Shown here: positions 1 to 12,277 of the stretch, piece by piece | Layout of the letters: every line of letters starts with the position of its first letter | Numbering within the stretch: the first letter of the stretch is position 1 | NCBI GenBank assembly: GCA_027704905.1 | Contig: CM051001.1 | Location: 29,372,170-29,436,169 of the forward strand | DNA: 64,000 bases | Source: Muraenolepis orangiensis | Lineage: Eukaryota > Chordata > Actinopteri > Gadiformes > Muraenolepididae | Reading direction: 5' to 3' | Position numbers and translations under genes: made by a program | The notes under the pieces: generated by a model | What the model saw: only the letters and a program-made list of their open reading frames with translations | Database searches by the model: none | What the model was told of the DNA's origin: nothing

Positions 1-562
1 ACACACAGACAGGGGTCATAACAACATGGATGTCTCTCACATTTCTGTCGGTCCATCACCACAACTACAATATTACTAAAATCCCCTTATTCATCACCTT
101 CTCATTGAGTTATTATTTGCTTCTGTTTTTTTGCTGCTATTTCGTTCATTCGGCTAAACAGTATGGACTGTAATGGCTAGCTATCAGGGTAAGTGATGGA
201 TTTACTGCTAATAGAAAAGGACAGACTTGGTCCCTTGTGATTGTGTATGTGTGTGTGTGTGTGTGAGTTTGTGTGTGTGTGTCTATATCCATTCTCTCTT
301 ACTACTTTCTCTCTTTCTGTTTTACTTCTGTTTGTCTTCTTTGGCTCAGACATTTCGTACACTATTTGCCTGATGTCTTAAACATGTATGAGAAAATGAC
401 AATTTTTTAATCAATAAAATTACTTAACGACTTTAAACAAATACACACGCAAGCACACACAGACACACACACACTTGCACACACATAACAGCAGTTTCAG
501 CCAGATCAATTTCTTGAAACAAGATTTCATTGGATGATAAGTTATAAGATCTCAGTATTTCT
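1..562. other. Unassigned AT-rich flank
   Basis: No gene or classifiable transposon seen. It holds a short (GT)n run near 245-285 and a short (CA)n run near 442-485. Small open frames here are fragmentary and low-complexity. Confidence 0.6.
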
Positions 563-703
<141 letters not shown>

Positions 704-942
704 ATGAAAATCTTCTGGATGTGTCTAGTCACTTGAGGGTTTTTGAGCAGTGTCCTCGTCACGTGAAAGACCCAGGAGGATATAGCAGGAGGATCGCTGA
801 AGGCTGATGTCAGGGATACGCTGCCTCCTCCAGACTTTCGCCTGTTGTTCCTCTCCAGCTCAATTAGACTGGATCACTGATGCCTTGAAAGGCTAGACAG
901 AAGTGGGGGAGCAGACCGCGTGACGGCGTGTCATCAAGGACA

Positions 943-996
943 GGCGCACACACACAGACACGTACATACACGTGCACACACACACACACGCACGCA

Positions 997-1028
<32 letters not shown>

Positions 1029-1148
1029 CACACACACAGACACGTACATACACGTGCACACACACAGCAGGATGATGGGATGGTACGAGTATGGGGAATG
1101 GATTACACACACACACAGATAGACACACACACACACACACACACACAC
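943..1148. repeat. Compound (CA)n / (CACG)n microsatellite
   Basis: CA arrays with an inner block of CACG tetranucleotides (about 988-1016), a repeated GACACGTACATACACGTG block on both sides of it, and a second CA array at 1128-1148. Cys-Val and His-Thr open frames over it are artefacts. Confidence 0.95.
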
Positions 1149-1201
1149 GGTGTGTGAGGGAGTCACTGATCATACTACAAATGTCACATTTACAAACAGC
1201 A

Positions 1202-1276
1202 TAGTCCACAAACAGCATTCGCACATAACAGGTATTTCCCTCCAGGTGGGAAAGGGCAGTGTGGAGGGCCATGGCA
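1202..1276 (-). mobile_element. LINE-A fragment (RT motif A region)
   Basis: About 75 bp match the LINE-A reverse transcriptase region seen intact at about 14.22-14.29 kb, in reverse orientation. On the minus strand it reads MALHTALSHLEG and then VRMLFVDY, the stretch leading into RT motif A. Both ends are lost. The left edge repeats ACAAACAGCA twice, and the right side runs into a short AATC repeat. It is a dead remnant. Confidence 0.85.
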
Positions 1277-1984
1277 TAATATATAGAAAATATATTTTAA
1301 ATCAATCAATCAATCATTTGAAAATGGATATTCGCGATAATGGAATTGTTTAAGAGTTCATCCAACAAAGAAAATATTTATCATAGAATATCATATCTTG
1401 GCTTTCATACCGGTGTCCGCACTGCAGCAGATAGAACAGTCCATGGTGCAGTTTTTCTCTGTGTAACACCTCCAGGTCCTCCATAAAGTTAACAGCCTGG
1501 CCCCCCAATTTGTCATCCATCACAATGTGTGTCTATGACGTACACAGGGTGATGAAATGTGTCCAGTGCAGTAGCTGGAGGGAAGGTCTTTTTCCCTCCT
1601 GTCTGCAACCCTCTTTCTCCCAGCTGGCTGCTCCTGGCTCACCCTCGCGGGGGGAACAGGGAAGCAGCGGTCGGTGTGAGTCTTCCAGGCCCCCCATGGC
1701 CCCATGGCCACACGGTAACTTGGTGCCCTTGCGGTCCCTGGTGATTATGTGCAGGCCCAACAAGTGGATACAACCTGGCATCAACCACTGCCATGCCATG
1801 TGGGGTGGTCTAGGAGTATGGCTTTGGGAGCACACCCTGAGAGAAAAGCAGGTGCTGGCAGCCACAGGCAAGAGCCTCTCTTCCTGCAGCATAAGGTTAT
1901 CTCTTCCCACTGTGAGGAGACACTAGAATCGGTCTCCTCACAGTAAAGAAGTGGTGGTGGAGCCGGTGCATCTCCTTCCTCACA
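1277..1984. other. Unassigned stretch
   Basis: Holds (AATC)4 near 1303-1318. Overlapping open frames of 125-138 codons occur on both strands at about 1510-1926. I recognise no domain in either, and the two overlap antiparallel, so neither is called as a gene. Confidence 0.5.
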
Positions 1985-2164
1985 ACTTCACAACATTACA
2001 CTTTATCTGTAATACACCTCATCCCATCTTATTTTTTATCTTATTATTATTATTTTTTTGAAATTTTTGAAATTTCTCTGTTCCTCTCTATGTATGTATT
2101 GCGACTGTTGCACAACAATTTCCCTCGGGATAAAAAAAGTCCACCTATCTATCTATCTATCTTC
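1985..2164 (+). mobile_element. LINE 3' end with (CTAT)n tail
   Basis: Ends with the typical fish LINE 3' signature CAATTTCCCTCGGGATAAA, followed by AAAGT and then CTAT repeats (about 2144-2162). The same CTCGGGATAAATAAAGT motif recurs near 52.43 and 59.65 kb. Only the non-coding tail can be recognised. The 5' limit is uncertain because no coding part precedes it. Confidence 0.6.
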
Positions 2165-3053
2165 AGCCCACAGGTTCTACAACTGCCCAAGTGGAGTTCC
2201 ATCCAGACTCCAGAGGATGTTTGGCTTCATCCACGCTGTTGACTCCTCAAGGCAGGTGTTGGGATGAGTGCAGGCAGCACCGGAATAACTTTAGTGGAGG
2301 CTCAGTGTAGTGGCAAAAACGCATTGTTTGTTCGTTGTCCTTTCGATGGTTTTACCACGTTTGAGGATACCGGTGCGTCTTGATTCATTGGACGCGTAAA
2401 CATGGTCTGAAGCGGAGTAACATAAACTGATGGTTTTATTTAGTTGTTTTAAATACATTGAAAAGCAACAGAAAAGTATAATATCCACTGTTTGGTCTAT
2501 TGTTCTTGGTTTAGCTTGACTCGGCTGTTGACGGTCAATGATGGTGTGCGCAAGACACCGGAACCCCCCTGTGGCCGTTGTTCCGCACACCTTTATAAGT
2601 TTGCCCCCATGACCTATAGAGGGAACAACACTCACAAAACATTAACACATTCCAGCTCTTAATAATATTGAATAGAAATTAAATTAGAGAGGGAGAAATA
2701 ATATTTATGGCAACTAAAGGTTGATATGGCTCCTACACTCAGTGTCTTTCAGCATATCGTCTCCATCCAGACACAATGCATACAGTAGTAGCGGATTACA
2801 GTGCATCCACACGTACGTGCGTCCTCGTATAAGGGCCTGGCTGGTCGCAGCAATTAAAATTGCCTGGCTGCTTCTCCTGATTGGAAGTGACCACACCACT
2901 TCAGTCAAGCCTACGGCTCCAGTGTGATAGGGTGGTGCTGCTGCAGACCACACTGTGTTGGACACTGCAGGCCACTCCCATCAATGTAATTATAACATCA
3001 ACTGCAGAACAGTTGACAGGTTTGACCTCATCTTCCTCAATGTCCATAAGATT
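2165..3053. other. Unassigned stretch
   Basis: A minus-strand open frame of 114 codons (2291-2635) and shorter ones carry no domain I recognise. No repeat family is evident. The right edge is the start of the LINE-A tail at 3054. Confidence 0.5.
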
Positions 3054-4418
3054 AGTCAAGTCAAGTCAAGTCAAGTTTATTGTCATTTCAAAGTTTACAC
3101 AAGTATAAAGCAGTGAGTGCAAATCTTATGTGCAATACCCGACGACAGACAGCAGTTATAAAAATAAGATCAAATAAAAACAGAATACAATAAAATAAGT
3201 ACAAAACTGTATCAAGTTAAATATATAAAAATAAAAATGCAATTTATAAAATGCAATATATCAGCACAGAAAAAGAGCAATATGTATGTATAAATCAATG
3301 TAATAAAATATACATTGTTATATGCTATACACCCTTGTTCAGCAGCCTGATGGCCTGACTGTGGAAGCTATCTCTGAGTCTATTTGTATGGCACTTGATA
3401 CTGCGGTATCGCCTGCCTGACAGTAACAGTGAGTACAGTTCGTGGCTGGGGTGGGCATTGTCTTTCATGATGCGTTTGGCCTTGGCCACGCACTGTCTGT
3501 TGTATTTATCCAGGAAGGAGGGGAGCTCACCTCCAACGATATACTGGGCCGTCCGCACCACCCTTTGAATCGCTCTGCGCTTGAGTGCGGTGCAGTTCCC
3601 ATACCAGGCGGTGATACACCCTGTAAGAACACTCTCGATGGTGCCGGTGTAGAACGCCTGAGGAAATACAGGCGTTGTTGGGCCCTTTTCACCACGTGTG
3701 TGGTGTGCGTGGACCATGTGAGGTCCTCGGAGATGTGCACGTTGAGGAACTTGAAGCTGCTGACCCTCTCTACTGCAACACCGTCGATGGAGATGGGGCC
3801 GTGCTCTCCTCTTTGCTTCCTGTAGTCCACGATCAGCTCCTTGGTCTTCTTGACGTCGAGGGCGAGGCTGGCGATCAGGCCCTACACTGTCGTGTCATCA
3901 GCAAACTTGATGATGACATTGGAGCTGTGCATAGTCATGCAGTCGTGGGTGTAGAGGGAGTAGAGGAGAGGGCTCAGCACGCATCCCTGGGGGGCTCCCG
4001 TGTTGAGGGTCAGTGGCTCTGAGGTGGTGCTGCCCATCCTCACCACCTGGCGACGGTCCGACAGGAGGTCCAGTATCCAGCTGCACGTGGATGGGGGACT
4101 TCTAAGCTTGGTATCGAGCTTGGCAGGAACTATCATGTTGAATGCTGAGCTGTAGTCCACAAACAGCATTCGCACATAACAGGTCTTTCCCTCCAGGTGG
4201 GAAAGGGCAGTGTGGAGGGCCGTGGCATCTGTTTTGACGATATGCAAATTGCCATGGGTCCAGCGTGGCAGGTAACACGGAGCAAATAAAGTCCTTGACC
4301 AACCTCTCGAAGCATTTGCTGACAATCGAGGTGAGGGCTACAGGTCTATAGTCATTCAGGCATGTTAGCTTGGGTTGTTAAGGGACAGGCACGATGGTGG
4401 ACATCTTGAAGACCGTGG
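3054..4418 (-). mobile_element. LINE-A copy, 5'-truncated
   Basis: The 3' end is at the left: TCAAG repeats (reverse complement of CTTGA) at 3054-3075, then the LINE-A 3'UTR. Coding remnants on the minus strand run from about 4418 (within the RT domain) to about 3330. They include VILSPLL-type motif B (written PQGCVLSP), FADDTTV and the C-terminal HPSHELYS and RRYRSIKC segments. Against the 12.3 kb copy, about 70 bp just after FADDTTV are missing near 3881 and a second small deletion lies near 4100. Several frameshifts break the frame. Similarity to LINE-A stops sharply near 4418. Confidence 0.93.
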
Positions 4419-4888
<470 letters not shown>

Positions 4889-5244
4889 ATAAACTTTGTG
4901 TTTGCACCACTAACACAATGAAAAACCAATGATGATTAGTGTGTAGGGATTACCTCTATGGAAATCGACAACACAACATCAGACAACAGTTTAATGTGTG
5001 GGATAAATCATTTGGATTTATTGACCAAGTGTACAAGAATCCAATACCTAATTATTGGCAGCCAGTGATGATCCAGACATGTGTCGCCGTTCCTTTAAAG
5101 AGAGCAATGAAAAGCAATCTAATAAATGTATATATATAGTAGTAGTTTTAAACCACTAGTGGTTACTGGTTTACACGTAATGGCTTGTTGGACACATACA
5201 CACTGTCTACACCGCAGCCCTGCAACACAGGAGAAACACAGAAG
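4889..5244. other. Unassigned stretch
   Basis: Nothing recognised. AT-rich, and it leads directly into the 24-bp minisatellite. Confidence 0.5.
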
Positions 5245-5772
5245 CCCTTCCTCTGATTCCCTTCACTCTCTCTCCTCTGATTCCCTCCACTCTCTCTCCT
5301 CTGATTCCCTTCACTCTCTCTCCTCTAATTCCCTTCACTCTCTCTCCTCTGATTCCCTTCACTCTCTCTCCTCTGATTCCCTTCACTCTCTCTCCTCCGA
5401 TTCCCTTCACTCTCTCTCCTCTGATTCCCTTCACTCTCTCTCCTCTGATTCCCTCCACTCTCTCTCCTCTGATTCCCTTCACTCTCTCTCCTCTGATTCC
5501 CTTCACTCTCTCTCCTCTGATTCCCTTCACTCTCTCTCCTCTGATTCCCTTCACTCTCTCTCCTCTGATTCCCTTCACTCTCTCTCCTCTGATCCCCTTC
5601 ACTCTCTCTCCTCTGATTCCCTTCACTCTCTCTCCTCTGATCCCCTTCACTCTCTCTCCTCTGATTCCCTTCACTCTCTCTCCTCTGATTCCCTTCACTC
5701 TCTCTCCTCTGATCCCCTTCACTCTCTCTCCTCTGATTCCCTTCACTCTCTCTCCTCTGATTCCCTTCACTG
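5245..5772. repeat. 24-bp minisatellite, about 22 units
   Basis: Tandem units of the type CTCTCTCCTCTGATTCCCTT plus CACT, with few substitutions (T to C in the GATTCCC part, some CTCCACT variants). Because 24 is a multiple of three, long frames stay open on both strands: an eight-residue SSDSLHSL repeat on plus and KGIRGERV on minus. No signal peptide, domain or flanking exon supports a real protein. Confidence 0.95.
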
Positions 5773-5853
5773 ATTCATGGCTGTCATACACTGATTGTTG
5801 ATTGACTCCACAACTTTCTTTCGCATTTATTTGAGATTTGAATCGTGTTGAGA

Positions 5854-5857
<4 letters not shown>

Positions 5858-5900
<43 letters not shown>

Positions 5901-6050
5901 TTTGGTCCACAGACACACAATATATACAATGTCAATGTCAATGTCAATTTGAAGAGAAAAAGAGAGGAAGAGGGAGAGAGAGAGGAAAGAGATAAAGAGA
6001 GGGAGGGAGAGAGGGGGATATAGAGAGGGAGAGAGGGAGAGAGACAGGGG
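5858..6050. repeat. (GT)n array and GA-rich tract
   Basis: A GT array at about 5858-5893, three CAATGT hexamers near 5928-5946, then a purine-rich GA/GGGA tract to about 6050. Confidence 0.85.
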
Positions 6051-6565
<515 letters not shown>

Positions 6566-7483
6566 GAACAGGTCCCTCTGGTGAAGTGTGAAATGCCACA
6601 CCAAGAGACTGAAGGGTCCGTCTAGTTCAACAGGCCAACCCTGCACTGCTGCCCATGGGCTCTCCACAGACTGGAATTTTCAATATTATGTAGGCTCCAT
6701 GATTCGTTATTGGAGTGAGCTTCTTTCAGTCTATTAATGTAATTAAACATTTTTGTAACCGTGCGCTCCAGTGCTATCCATATGTGTGTCTTCTTCCAAG
6801 GAGAGGCTGCTTGTCAAAACCAAGGCTGAAGCTTTACACACACACACGCACAGACACGCACACACACACACACACACACGCAAACACGCACACGCACACA
6901 CACCCATCCTCTTCTTCTTTTCCGATATATTTCTCCCTCTCTGTGCTACCCTCTGATCCTTTAAATGATTCCATCTGCACTATTCTGAACTCACTTTTGA
7001 TCTTTCTTTCATGGCCCTGTCCCACATCACTCTCACAGACCTGTACACCCTTTCCCCATTTTCAAGGACCGTATTTCCTTTGACCGAGGGACCAGAGAGG
7101 GTAATTCCAGAGCCATGTTTGATTCATGAGGAGATGCAAAGTTGGGGAAGGTTCTCTGGGTGCTATGCCTCTGTATATGTTGAAAGTTTCGAAAGTGAAA
7201 GTGAGAATGTGGTCACATTAAGGCAAATCCCCAGTGTTCTGACAGGAGGAAGATCAATGGGACATTTAAACTCTTGTGTAACATGGGATGGATCTCCTCC
7301 GTTTTTGAATAGTGTTTCAAATCGCATTACATACTAATCTAGCATGACTGTTGTTGACAACAGTCTGGATTGTGTGTGGATTGTGTAACGTGAGATGTGG
7401 GGCCTGTGAGAGACCAGGTTTGTAGTTTGACTGAATCTTTGAAAGATTCTGACTGTGGATCCATAGTAATCAAGTCCTGCGGG
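6566..7483. other. Unassigned stretch with short (CA)n
   Basis: Contains an interrupted CA array at about 6833-6902. A plus open frame of 108 codons at 7011-7337 shows no domain I recognise and has no clear gene context, so it is not called. Confidence 0.5.
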
Positions 7484-7660
7484 TTAAACCAGCCACCACA
7501 AACACACACACACACTGCAGGAGCACGGACCACCTGATATGCTTGTTTAAACAACTATCCTACAATAAACTGGCTTACACATCATCCACCTGTGTCTTTG
7601 TTGTCAGAGGAGCCTAGAAAAGCTACGTTAGGTAGCAGGTAGCAGCATCAACTGCTTCAG
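7484..7660 (+). repeat. Dispersed repeat E, copy 1 (3' part)
   Basis: Shares the block AAACCAGCCACCACAAACAC, then an ACAATAAACTGG polyadenylation-like segment, then CATCATCCACCTGTGTCTTT and AGAGGAGCC, ending in TAGCAGGTAGCAG. The same ordered blocks occur at 34.6 (reverse), 38.2 and 58.1 kb. The arrangement resembles an LTR with a polyA signal in its second half, but the family is not identified. Confidence 0.65.
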
Positions 7661-8177
7661 GCTGAAAGAGACACAGAGAGAATGAAAAAGGCTAAAAAGT
7701 CAAAGTGGATGTTTATCCTTTTTGTCAAATGTCATATTTATATTTCTGTTGGATATTTTAGTAGCTTTTTTTGTTGTTGTAAATTCATACATCTTCCTAC
7801 ATCCTCAAAAATGTGAAATAAGTCACCAAGGTCAGCCAGGTGGTGGCTGGGTGAGGGTCCAGCTGAGAACAGTGGCTCTATGGTTGTGAGGTTGGTATAA
7901 CCATGCAGCTTCAGCTAGCCCAGGCTTCTGATTGGACTAATGACTCTCAGGTGTGTGTAGCTCTCCCCAGGGTGCTGATCTGGGATCAGTCCCTTTGTGA
8001 TCACAATGATGTGGGGGAGGAACTCATGACAATGTGGTAGACTGCTTGGTAAACTGAGAGTTTGAGATGACTTCCTTTCAAAAGGACGGAATAAATCACA
8101 GGATCATTGTTGATGCACACCTGGATGTCTACTGAACCAGCTGAGCAAATCAAGTTCAGGAGGTGATCGGAGCGGTA
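7661..8177. other. Unassigned stretch
   Basis: No gene or repeat recognised. It ends at the target-site copy CGGTA that abuts the LTR element. Confidence 0.5.
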
Positions 8178-8363
8178 TGTTATGACCCAACGGGACCGGC
8201 TAGCCAAATGCCAGATAACCCAGAAGAAGGACTGCAAAAATAATCCACAAACTCAAAACTCAAACAACAGGGTAGGTAGGTAGATCCCAGGTGTTCATTA
8301 TCCTCAGCAGGCCCAATTATGATGGGCAACACCTGGGATTGATTAGAGTGTGGGGACACAACA
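8178..8363 (-). repeat. 3' LTR (shortened) of the Gypsy-like element
   Basis: Shares with the 9097-9448 LTR the outer block GACCGGCTAGCCAAATG, the CCCAGAAGAAG block and the inner block CAGCAGGCCC followed by GGGCAACACCTGGGATT. About 165 bp present in the other LTR are missing from its middle. Confidence 0.75.
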
Positions 8364-8579
8364 GTATCCCCCCCCCTGAGGGGAGGCACCGGACGACTGC
8401 CCGAGAGCCCCCGGGTTCTCCCGATAGAAGTCGTCCAGCAGGGAGAGGCAGGCAGAGGCGTAGTCGGGGACAGGCGGTAGATCGGGAACAGGGGGAATCG
8501 TATGCAGGCATATGTCGTGGCAGGGGGAATTGTAGTCAGGCAGGGGTCTGTGTAGTCACAGAGCAGATGTAGAGCCAGC

Positions 8580-9010
8580 CCGGGAAACTATGGGCTCGAA
8601 ACCACGAGGAGCTGGAGTAGCCTGGATTTTGCGTTATCAGAGCATGAGGTTAAGCTAGCCTGGGAGCTAGGAACTAAAGACACTATAAGCTAGCCTAGAA
8701 GCTAAAGACAAAGCTAAAAGCTAGAGACAAGGGGTGCTAGTCAGTTATTACTCTGAGACACAGGGATTTGGCGTAATCTCGGAGCACAGAATTAAGCTAG
8801 CCTTGGAGCTAGGATCTAGAGACACTGGGAGCTAGCCTAGGAGCTTGAGACACAAGCAGTTAACCTGGAAGCTAAGAGCTAGAGACACAAGGAGCTATCC
8901 AGCTATTACTCTGAGACACAGGGATTTGGAATAATCTCGCAATGCAGAGTGGAGCTAGCCTGGGAGCTAGGAACCGCAGACACAAGTAGCTGGCGTAGTT
9001 ACGGAGTAGG
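8580..9010. repeat. Degenerate tandem repeat inside the LTR element
   Basis: About three imperfect units of roughly 140-158 bp. Each has GAGACACAGGGATTTGG followed by several GAGCTAG/AAGCTAG words. The CTCTGAGACA anchors lie at 8751 and 8909, 158 bp apart. It fills the space where gag-pol would be expected. Confidence 0.7.
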
Positions 9011-9096
9011 TGAATCGACAATCTGGCATAACTCGGATGGTGTCTCGCACCCTGCTTCTGGGTTCCCGGCTTGGCTCATTTTGGGCTTGATCATTC

Positions 9097-9448
9097 TGTT
9101 ATAGCCCAATGAGACCGGCTAGCCAAATGTGCCAGAGAACCCAGAAGAAGAGACAGGACATCCAAAACAACGGACAAGGTAGACAGGAAACAACAGGGTA
9201 GGGTTGGATAGGTTACGAGGTATGGTCGACAAGGGTAGATGGTCCAGATGGTGGAACACGGAGAGGGTCCTTGGAGCAGGGGGGGTGGGGGGGGTAGGAC
9301 GAGACGCAACGTAGTCGGAGCTGGAGACACAGGTTCTCGAGTAGGAGGGAGCCATAAGGTTCTCAATGATCAAGCCCCCGCATTAGCCTCAGCAGGCCCG
9401 ATTATGAAGGGCAACACCTGGGATTTATTAGAGCGTGGGGGCACAACA
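9097..9448 (-). repeat. 5' LTR of the Gypsy-like element
   Basis: 352-bp LTR. Its reverse complement starts TGTTGTGCCCCCACGCTC and ends GGGCTATAACA. A related 3' portion of this LTR occurs at 28351-28516 in the opposite orientation. Confidence 0.75.
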
Positions 9449-9656
9449 CAGTATAAGTGGTCCCCACACACAAACACACACACACAGTCTAGTCTTCTAG
9501 AGTTTTCAAAATGTTCTTTAACACTTATTTTGGGATTGTCAATCAATGTTGGTGTTGGTTGGGAAGTCAGCTTCTCTACTGGTGAGAGGATGGGGAGGAA
9601 ACAAGCTGCACAGATAGCAAAAAGCTACATACAGTATGTGCTGACACTGAACAGCT

Positions 9657-9895
9657 AGGTCTGTGGTCCACTCCACTGCAGCAGACTCGGTTTGGGAACC
9701 GGAAGGTCTGCGGTTCAAGTTTCCGAAACACCTGGGCACTGCCGAGTTGCCCTTGAGCAAGGCACCAGACTTCTACACTACTCCCCGGGCGCTGTATATT
9801 AAATATAGCCGCTCCTAATACAAGGATGGGCTACATTCAGAGAAACAAATTTTCACTGTGTGTACATGTATGTGACCAATAAAGAGGATTCAATC
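9657..9895 (+). mobile_element. tRNA-derived SINE
   Basis: Contains a B-box-like GCGGTTCAAGTTTCC (about 9712-9726) preceded by AACCGGAAGGTCT, as in tRNA-headed fish SINEs. A body follows with GAGCAAGGCACC, CTCCCCGGGCGCTGTA and TTCACTGTGTGTAC, ending TGTGACCAATAAAGAGG. The A box is poorly conserved, so the left edge is approximate. It abuts the LINE-B 3' tail on its right. Confidence 0.75.
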
Positions 9896-9897
9896 CT

Positions 9898-11872
9898 CCA
9901 GATTTAGATTTACAAAACAAGATACAAGATGTTTATTGGCCAATTGCAACAGGTACATTGGAATGCTTACTCCCCATTCCCTCCTGCTAAAAATTAACAA
10001 ATAAAGAACAGCAAAGTGACTGTTATATGAAACGGCGACCAGACAGTAGGGGAGAGAAGAGCTGGTGCCCAGGGTGGTTGCAGTCCTTAATGATGGACAT
10101 GGCCTTCTTCCGACATCTGGTCCTACAGATCTCCTCAATGCATGGAAGTGCACACCCGATGATCTTCTCTGCCATCCTCACAACCCTCTGGATGGCTTTC
10201 TTGTCCTGTGTGGTGGTGTTGCCGTACCACACGGTGACGCCACTCGTCAGGACGCTCTCTACAGTGCCACGGTAGAAGTTCATTAGCCACCTCTGGCCTA
10301 TTCCGCTCTTTCTGAGGCACCGCAGGGCATAGAGGTGCTGTTGTGCCTTCTTCAGCATACCTCCATGTTGCAGGTCCATGCCAGGTAATCAGAAATCTGT
10401 AGCCCAATGAAATGGAAGCAGACAACTTCCACCTGGGTCCCGTCCAGGCTGATGGTGAAGTGGGTGCCACGGGTGCTCCTGAAGTCCACGATGAGCTCCT
10501 TAGTCTTGCTGACATTCAGTGCGAGGCTGTTGTCCTCACCATCGCGTCAGCTGGACTATCTGATCTCTGTACTCCGTTTTGTTGCCCTGACTTATCAGGC
10601 CGCTGACTTTGGCGTTGACTCCGGCTGTACAGCCGGGGACGGAGGCAGCAGCCTTGGGGTGCTCTGCTGTTGAGGACCAGAGTGAATGAGATGTTGTTCC
10701 CAATCTTCACCACTTGAGGCCTGCCCGTCAGGAAGTCCATAATCCAGTTACAGATGGGTGCGCCCTGACCTAGGTCCCTCAGTTTTAGGACCAGCTTGGA
10801 GGGAACGATGGTGGACTACGCCTGTAGTCAATAAACAGCAATAAACAACAGTCTAACGTAGGTGTCCCTCCTATCTTGGTGCTCCAGGGCCGTGTGTAGT
10901 GCCAGGGAAATGGCGTCGTCTACAGACCTGGGTCTAGGGACTCAAGGATGGAAAAGTTTATATGCGACACTACAAGTTTCTCGAGGCACTTCATGGCTAT
11001 GGGTGTTAAAGCCACTGGACGATAACTATTGAGGCATGTTACTTTGGTCTTTTTGGGTAACGGCACAATGGTTGTCGCTTTGAAGCGTGCTGGGATGACA
11101 GACTGTTGCATTGATGTATTGTAGATGTCGGTGAACGCAGGAGCCAGCTGGTCAGCGCAGGTCTTGAAGACGCGGAAAGAAACTCTGTCTGGGCCGGCTG
11201 CCTTCCCTGCCTTCACCCTCCTGAAGATTCTGCGGACCACGGACTCTGACGGTATAAGTTTTCCTCTGGGTGGATGTTCAATGTGTTGGTCGGCTCAGGG
11301 TACTCCCTTTCAAAGCGAGTGTAAAACATTTTTAGCTCGTCTAGTAGGTTAGGGTCGTTGTTGGAGACTGCCCCTGATCTCCCTTTGTAGTTGGAGAGGA
11401 CCCTCATACTTTGTGCCACATATGTCGCATATAAACTGTAATTCCAATTTGTTTTTGTAATCCAATTTACCCTTCATGATGGCTTTTCTGAGTTCATACT
11501 TGGCCTTCTTGTAGTGATCAGAGTCACCTGTTGTGAAAGCGGTACTCCATTCCTTAAGTTTGTTCTGTATGTCAGCATTCAACCATGGTTTGCGGTTCGG
11601 GAATGAGCGAACAGACCTGGTCGGGATGCATTCCTCCACTAGCCTGTAAATGTATGCTGTGACAAGATCTGCATACACACCAAGGTCAGTTGTCTTCAAT
11701 ACACTCCAGTCGGTGATTTCCAGCCCCCCATGCAGATGTAGTAAGGCGTCATCTGTCCAGCGGCGCACATTCTTTACAACTGTGGGCGTGGACTTCTAGT
11801 TCTGCTTGTAAACAGGAAGTAAAAGCACGGAGAAGTCTGATTTGCCGAAAGCCAGCCGCGCAACAGCACAAT
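9898..11872 (-). mobile_element. LINE-B copy 1, 5'-truncated, RT core damaged
   Basis: The 3' tail is at the left (ACAAGATACAAGATGTTTAT), followed by the C-terminal frame with TVWYGNTT, CIEEICRTRCRKKAMS and CNHPGHQLFS (10023-10379, minus). Farther 5' are the RT entry segments KAAGPDRVSFRVF and LNSYRPVALTPIAMKCLEK (10920-11240) and the linker with PNRKPWLNADIQNKLKEW (11349-11768). The 5' end lies just inside the endonuclease C-terminus (a degraded form of GKSDH near 11845). The FADD motif C region is deleted near 10570-10600 and several frameshifts are present, so the copy is dead. It is related to but clearly distinct from LINE-A. Confidence 0.92.
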
Positions 11873-12178
11873 ATGATACAAGATATTTATATTTATTGGC
11901 CATTTGCAATAAGTACATTGGAATGCTTACTCTCCATTCCCGCAGTATGAATCTCCAAAACAATACTATTTAAAAAAAGACTATTGAATATATTTAATAT
12001 ATAATAAAAATGAACATAAATAGAACAGCAAAGTGACTGATAGATGATATGTACATGAGCTTTACACACAGACTCAGAGAAACACACTTTTTCACACAAT
12101 CTCGTAAATATTAAATATTTATTTTTGGTTTTCCAAAGTTCCTTAGACATAATGAGACAGTGACGACCAGTAGGGTGA
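11873..12178 (-). mobile_element. LINE-B copy 2, 3'UTR only
   Basis: A second LINE-B 3' end begins immediately at the 5' end of copy 1: tail at about 11874-11890, then CATTTGCAATAAGTACATTG and the TTACTCTCCATTCCCGC block shared with 9955-9980 and 21.36-21.40 kb. It continues to about 12178, where GACCAGTAGGG matches the start of the coding 3' end. No complete coding domain remains. Confidence 0.8.
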
Positions 12179-12277
12179 ATGTTCCTTCCTCTCATGGCTT
12201 GTTGACTCTCTTCATTGGACTCCTCGCAACACTTCTGTCCTTTCTATATTACTACCGATTTCTCCTCGCCTCCCACA

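Larger units (their letters stand above)
8178..9448 (-). mobile_element. Short Gypsy-like LTR element with two LTRs
   Basis: Two related LTRs (8178-8363 and 9097-9448) lie in the same minus orientation around about 730 bp of internal DNA. In element orientation each LTR begins TGTTGTG and ends in ATAACA. A G-rich polypurine tract ending GATAC directly precedes the 3' LTR (8364-8378), as expected for Gypsy elements. After the 5' LTR a short frame reads MSQAGNPEAGCETPSEL, a gag-like start, then stops. The host flanks are CGGTA (8173-8177) and CAGTA (9449-9453), a 4/5 match to a 5-bp target duplication. No protease, RT or integrase remains, so the element is non-autonomous or internally deleted. 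Confidence 0.75.

Noticed and set aside
1510..1926. Overlapping 138- and 125-codon frames on opposite strands
   Set aside because: No recognisable domain, no conserved motif and no exon structure. GC-rich sequence easily gives such frames. Kept only as an unassigned stretch.
5126..5947. Long open frames of 215 and 246 codons on opposite strands
   Set aside because: Both are produced by the 24-bp tandem unit. There is no domain, signal peptide or splice context, and the two frames overlap antiparallel.
9657..9730. A functional tRNA gene at the SINE head
   Set aside because: A B box is visible but the A box and cloverleaf pairing are poor, and the SINE body follows directly.
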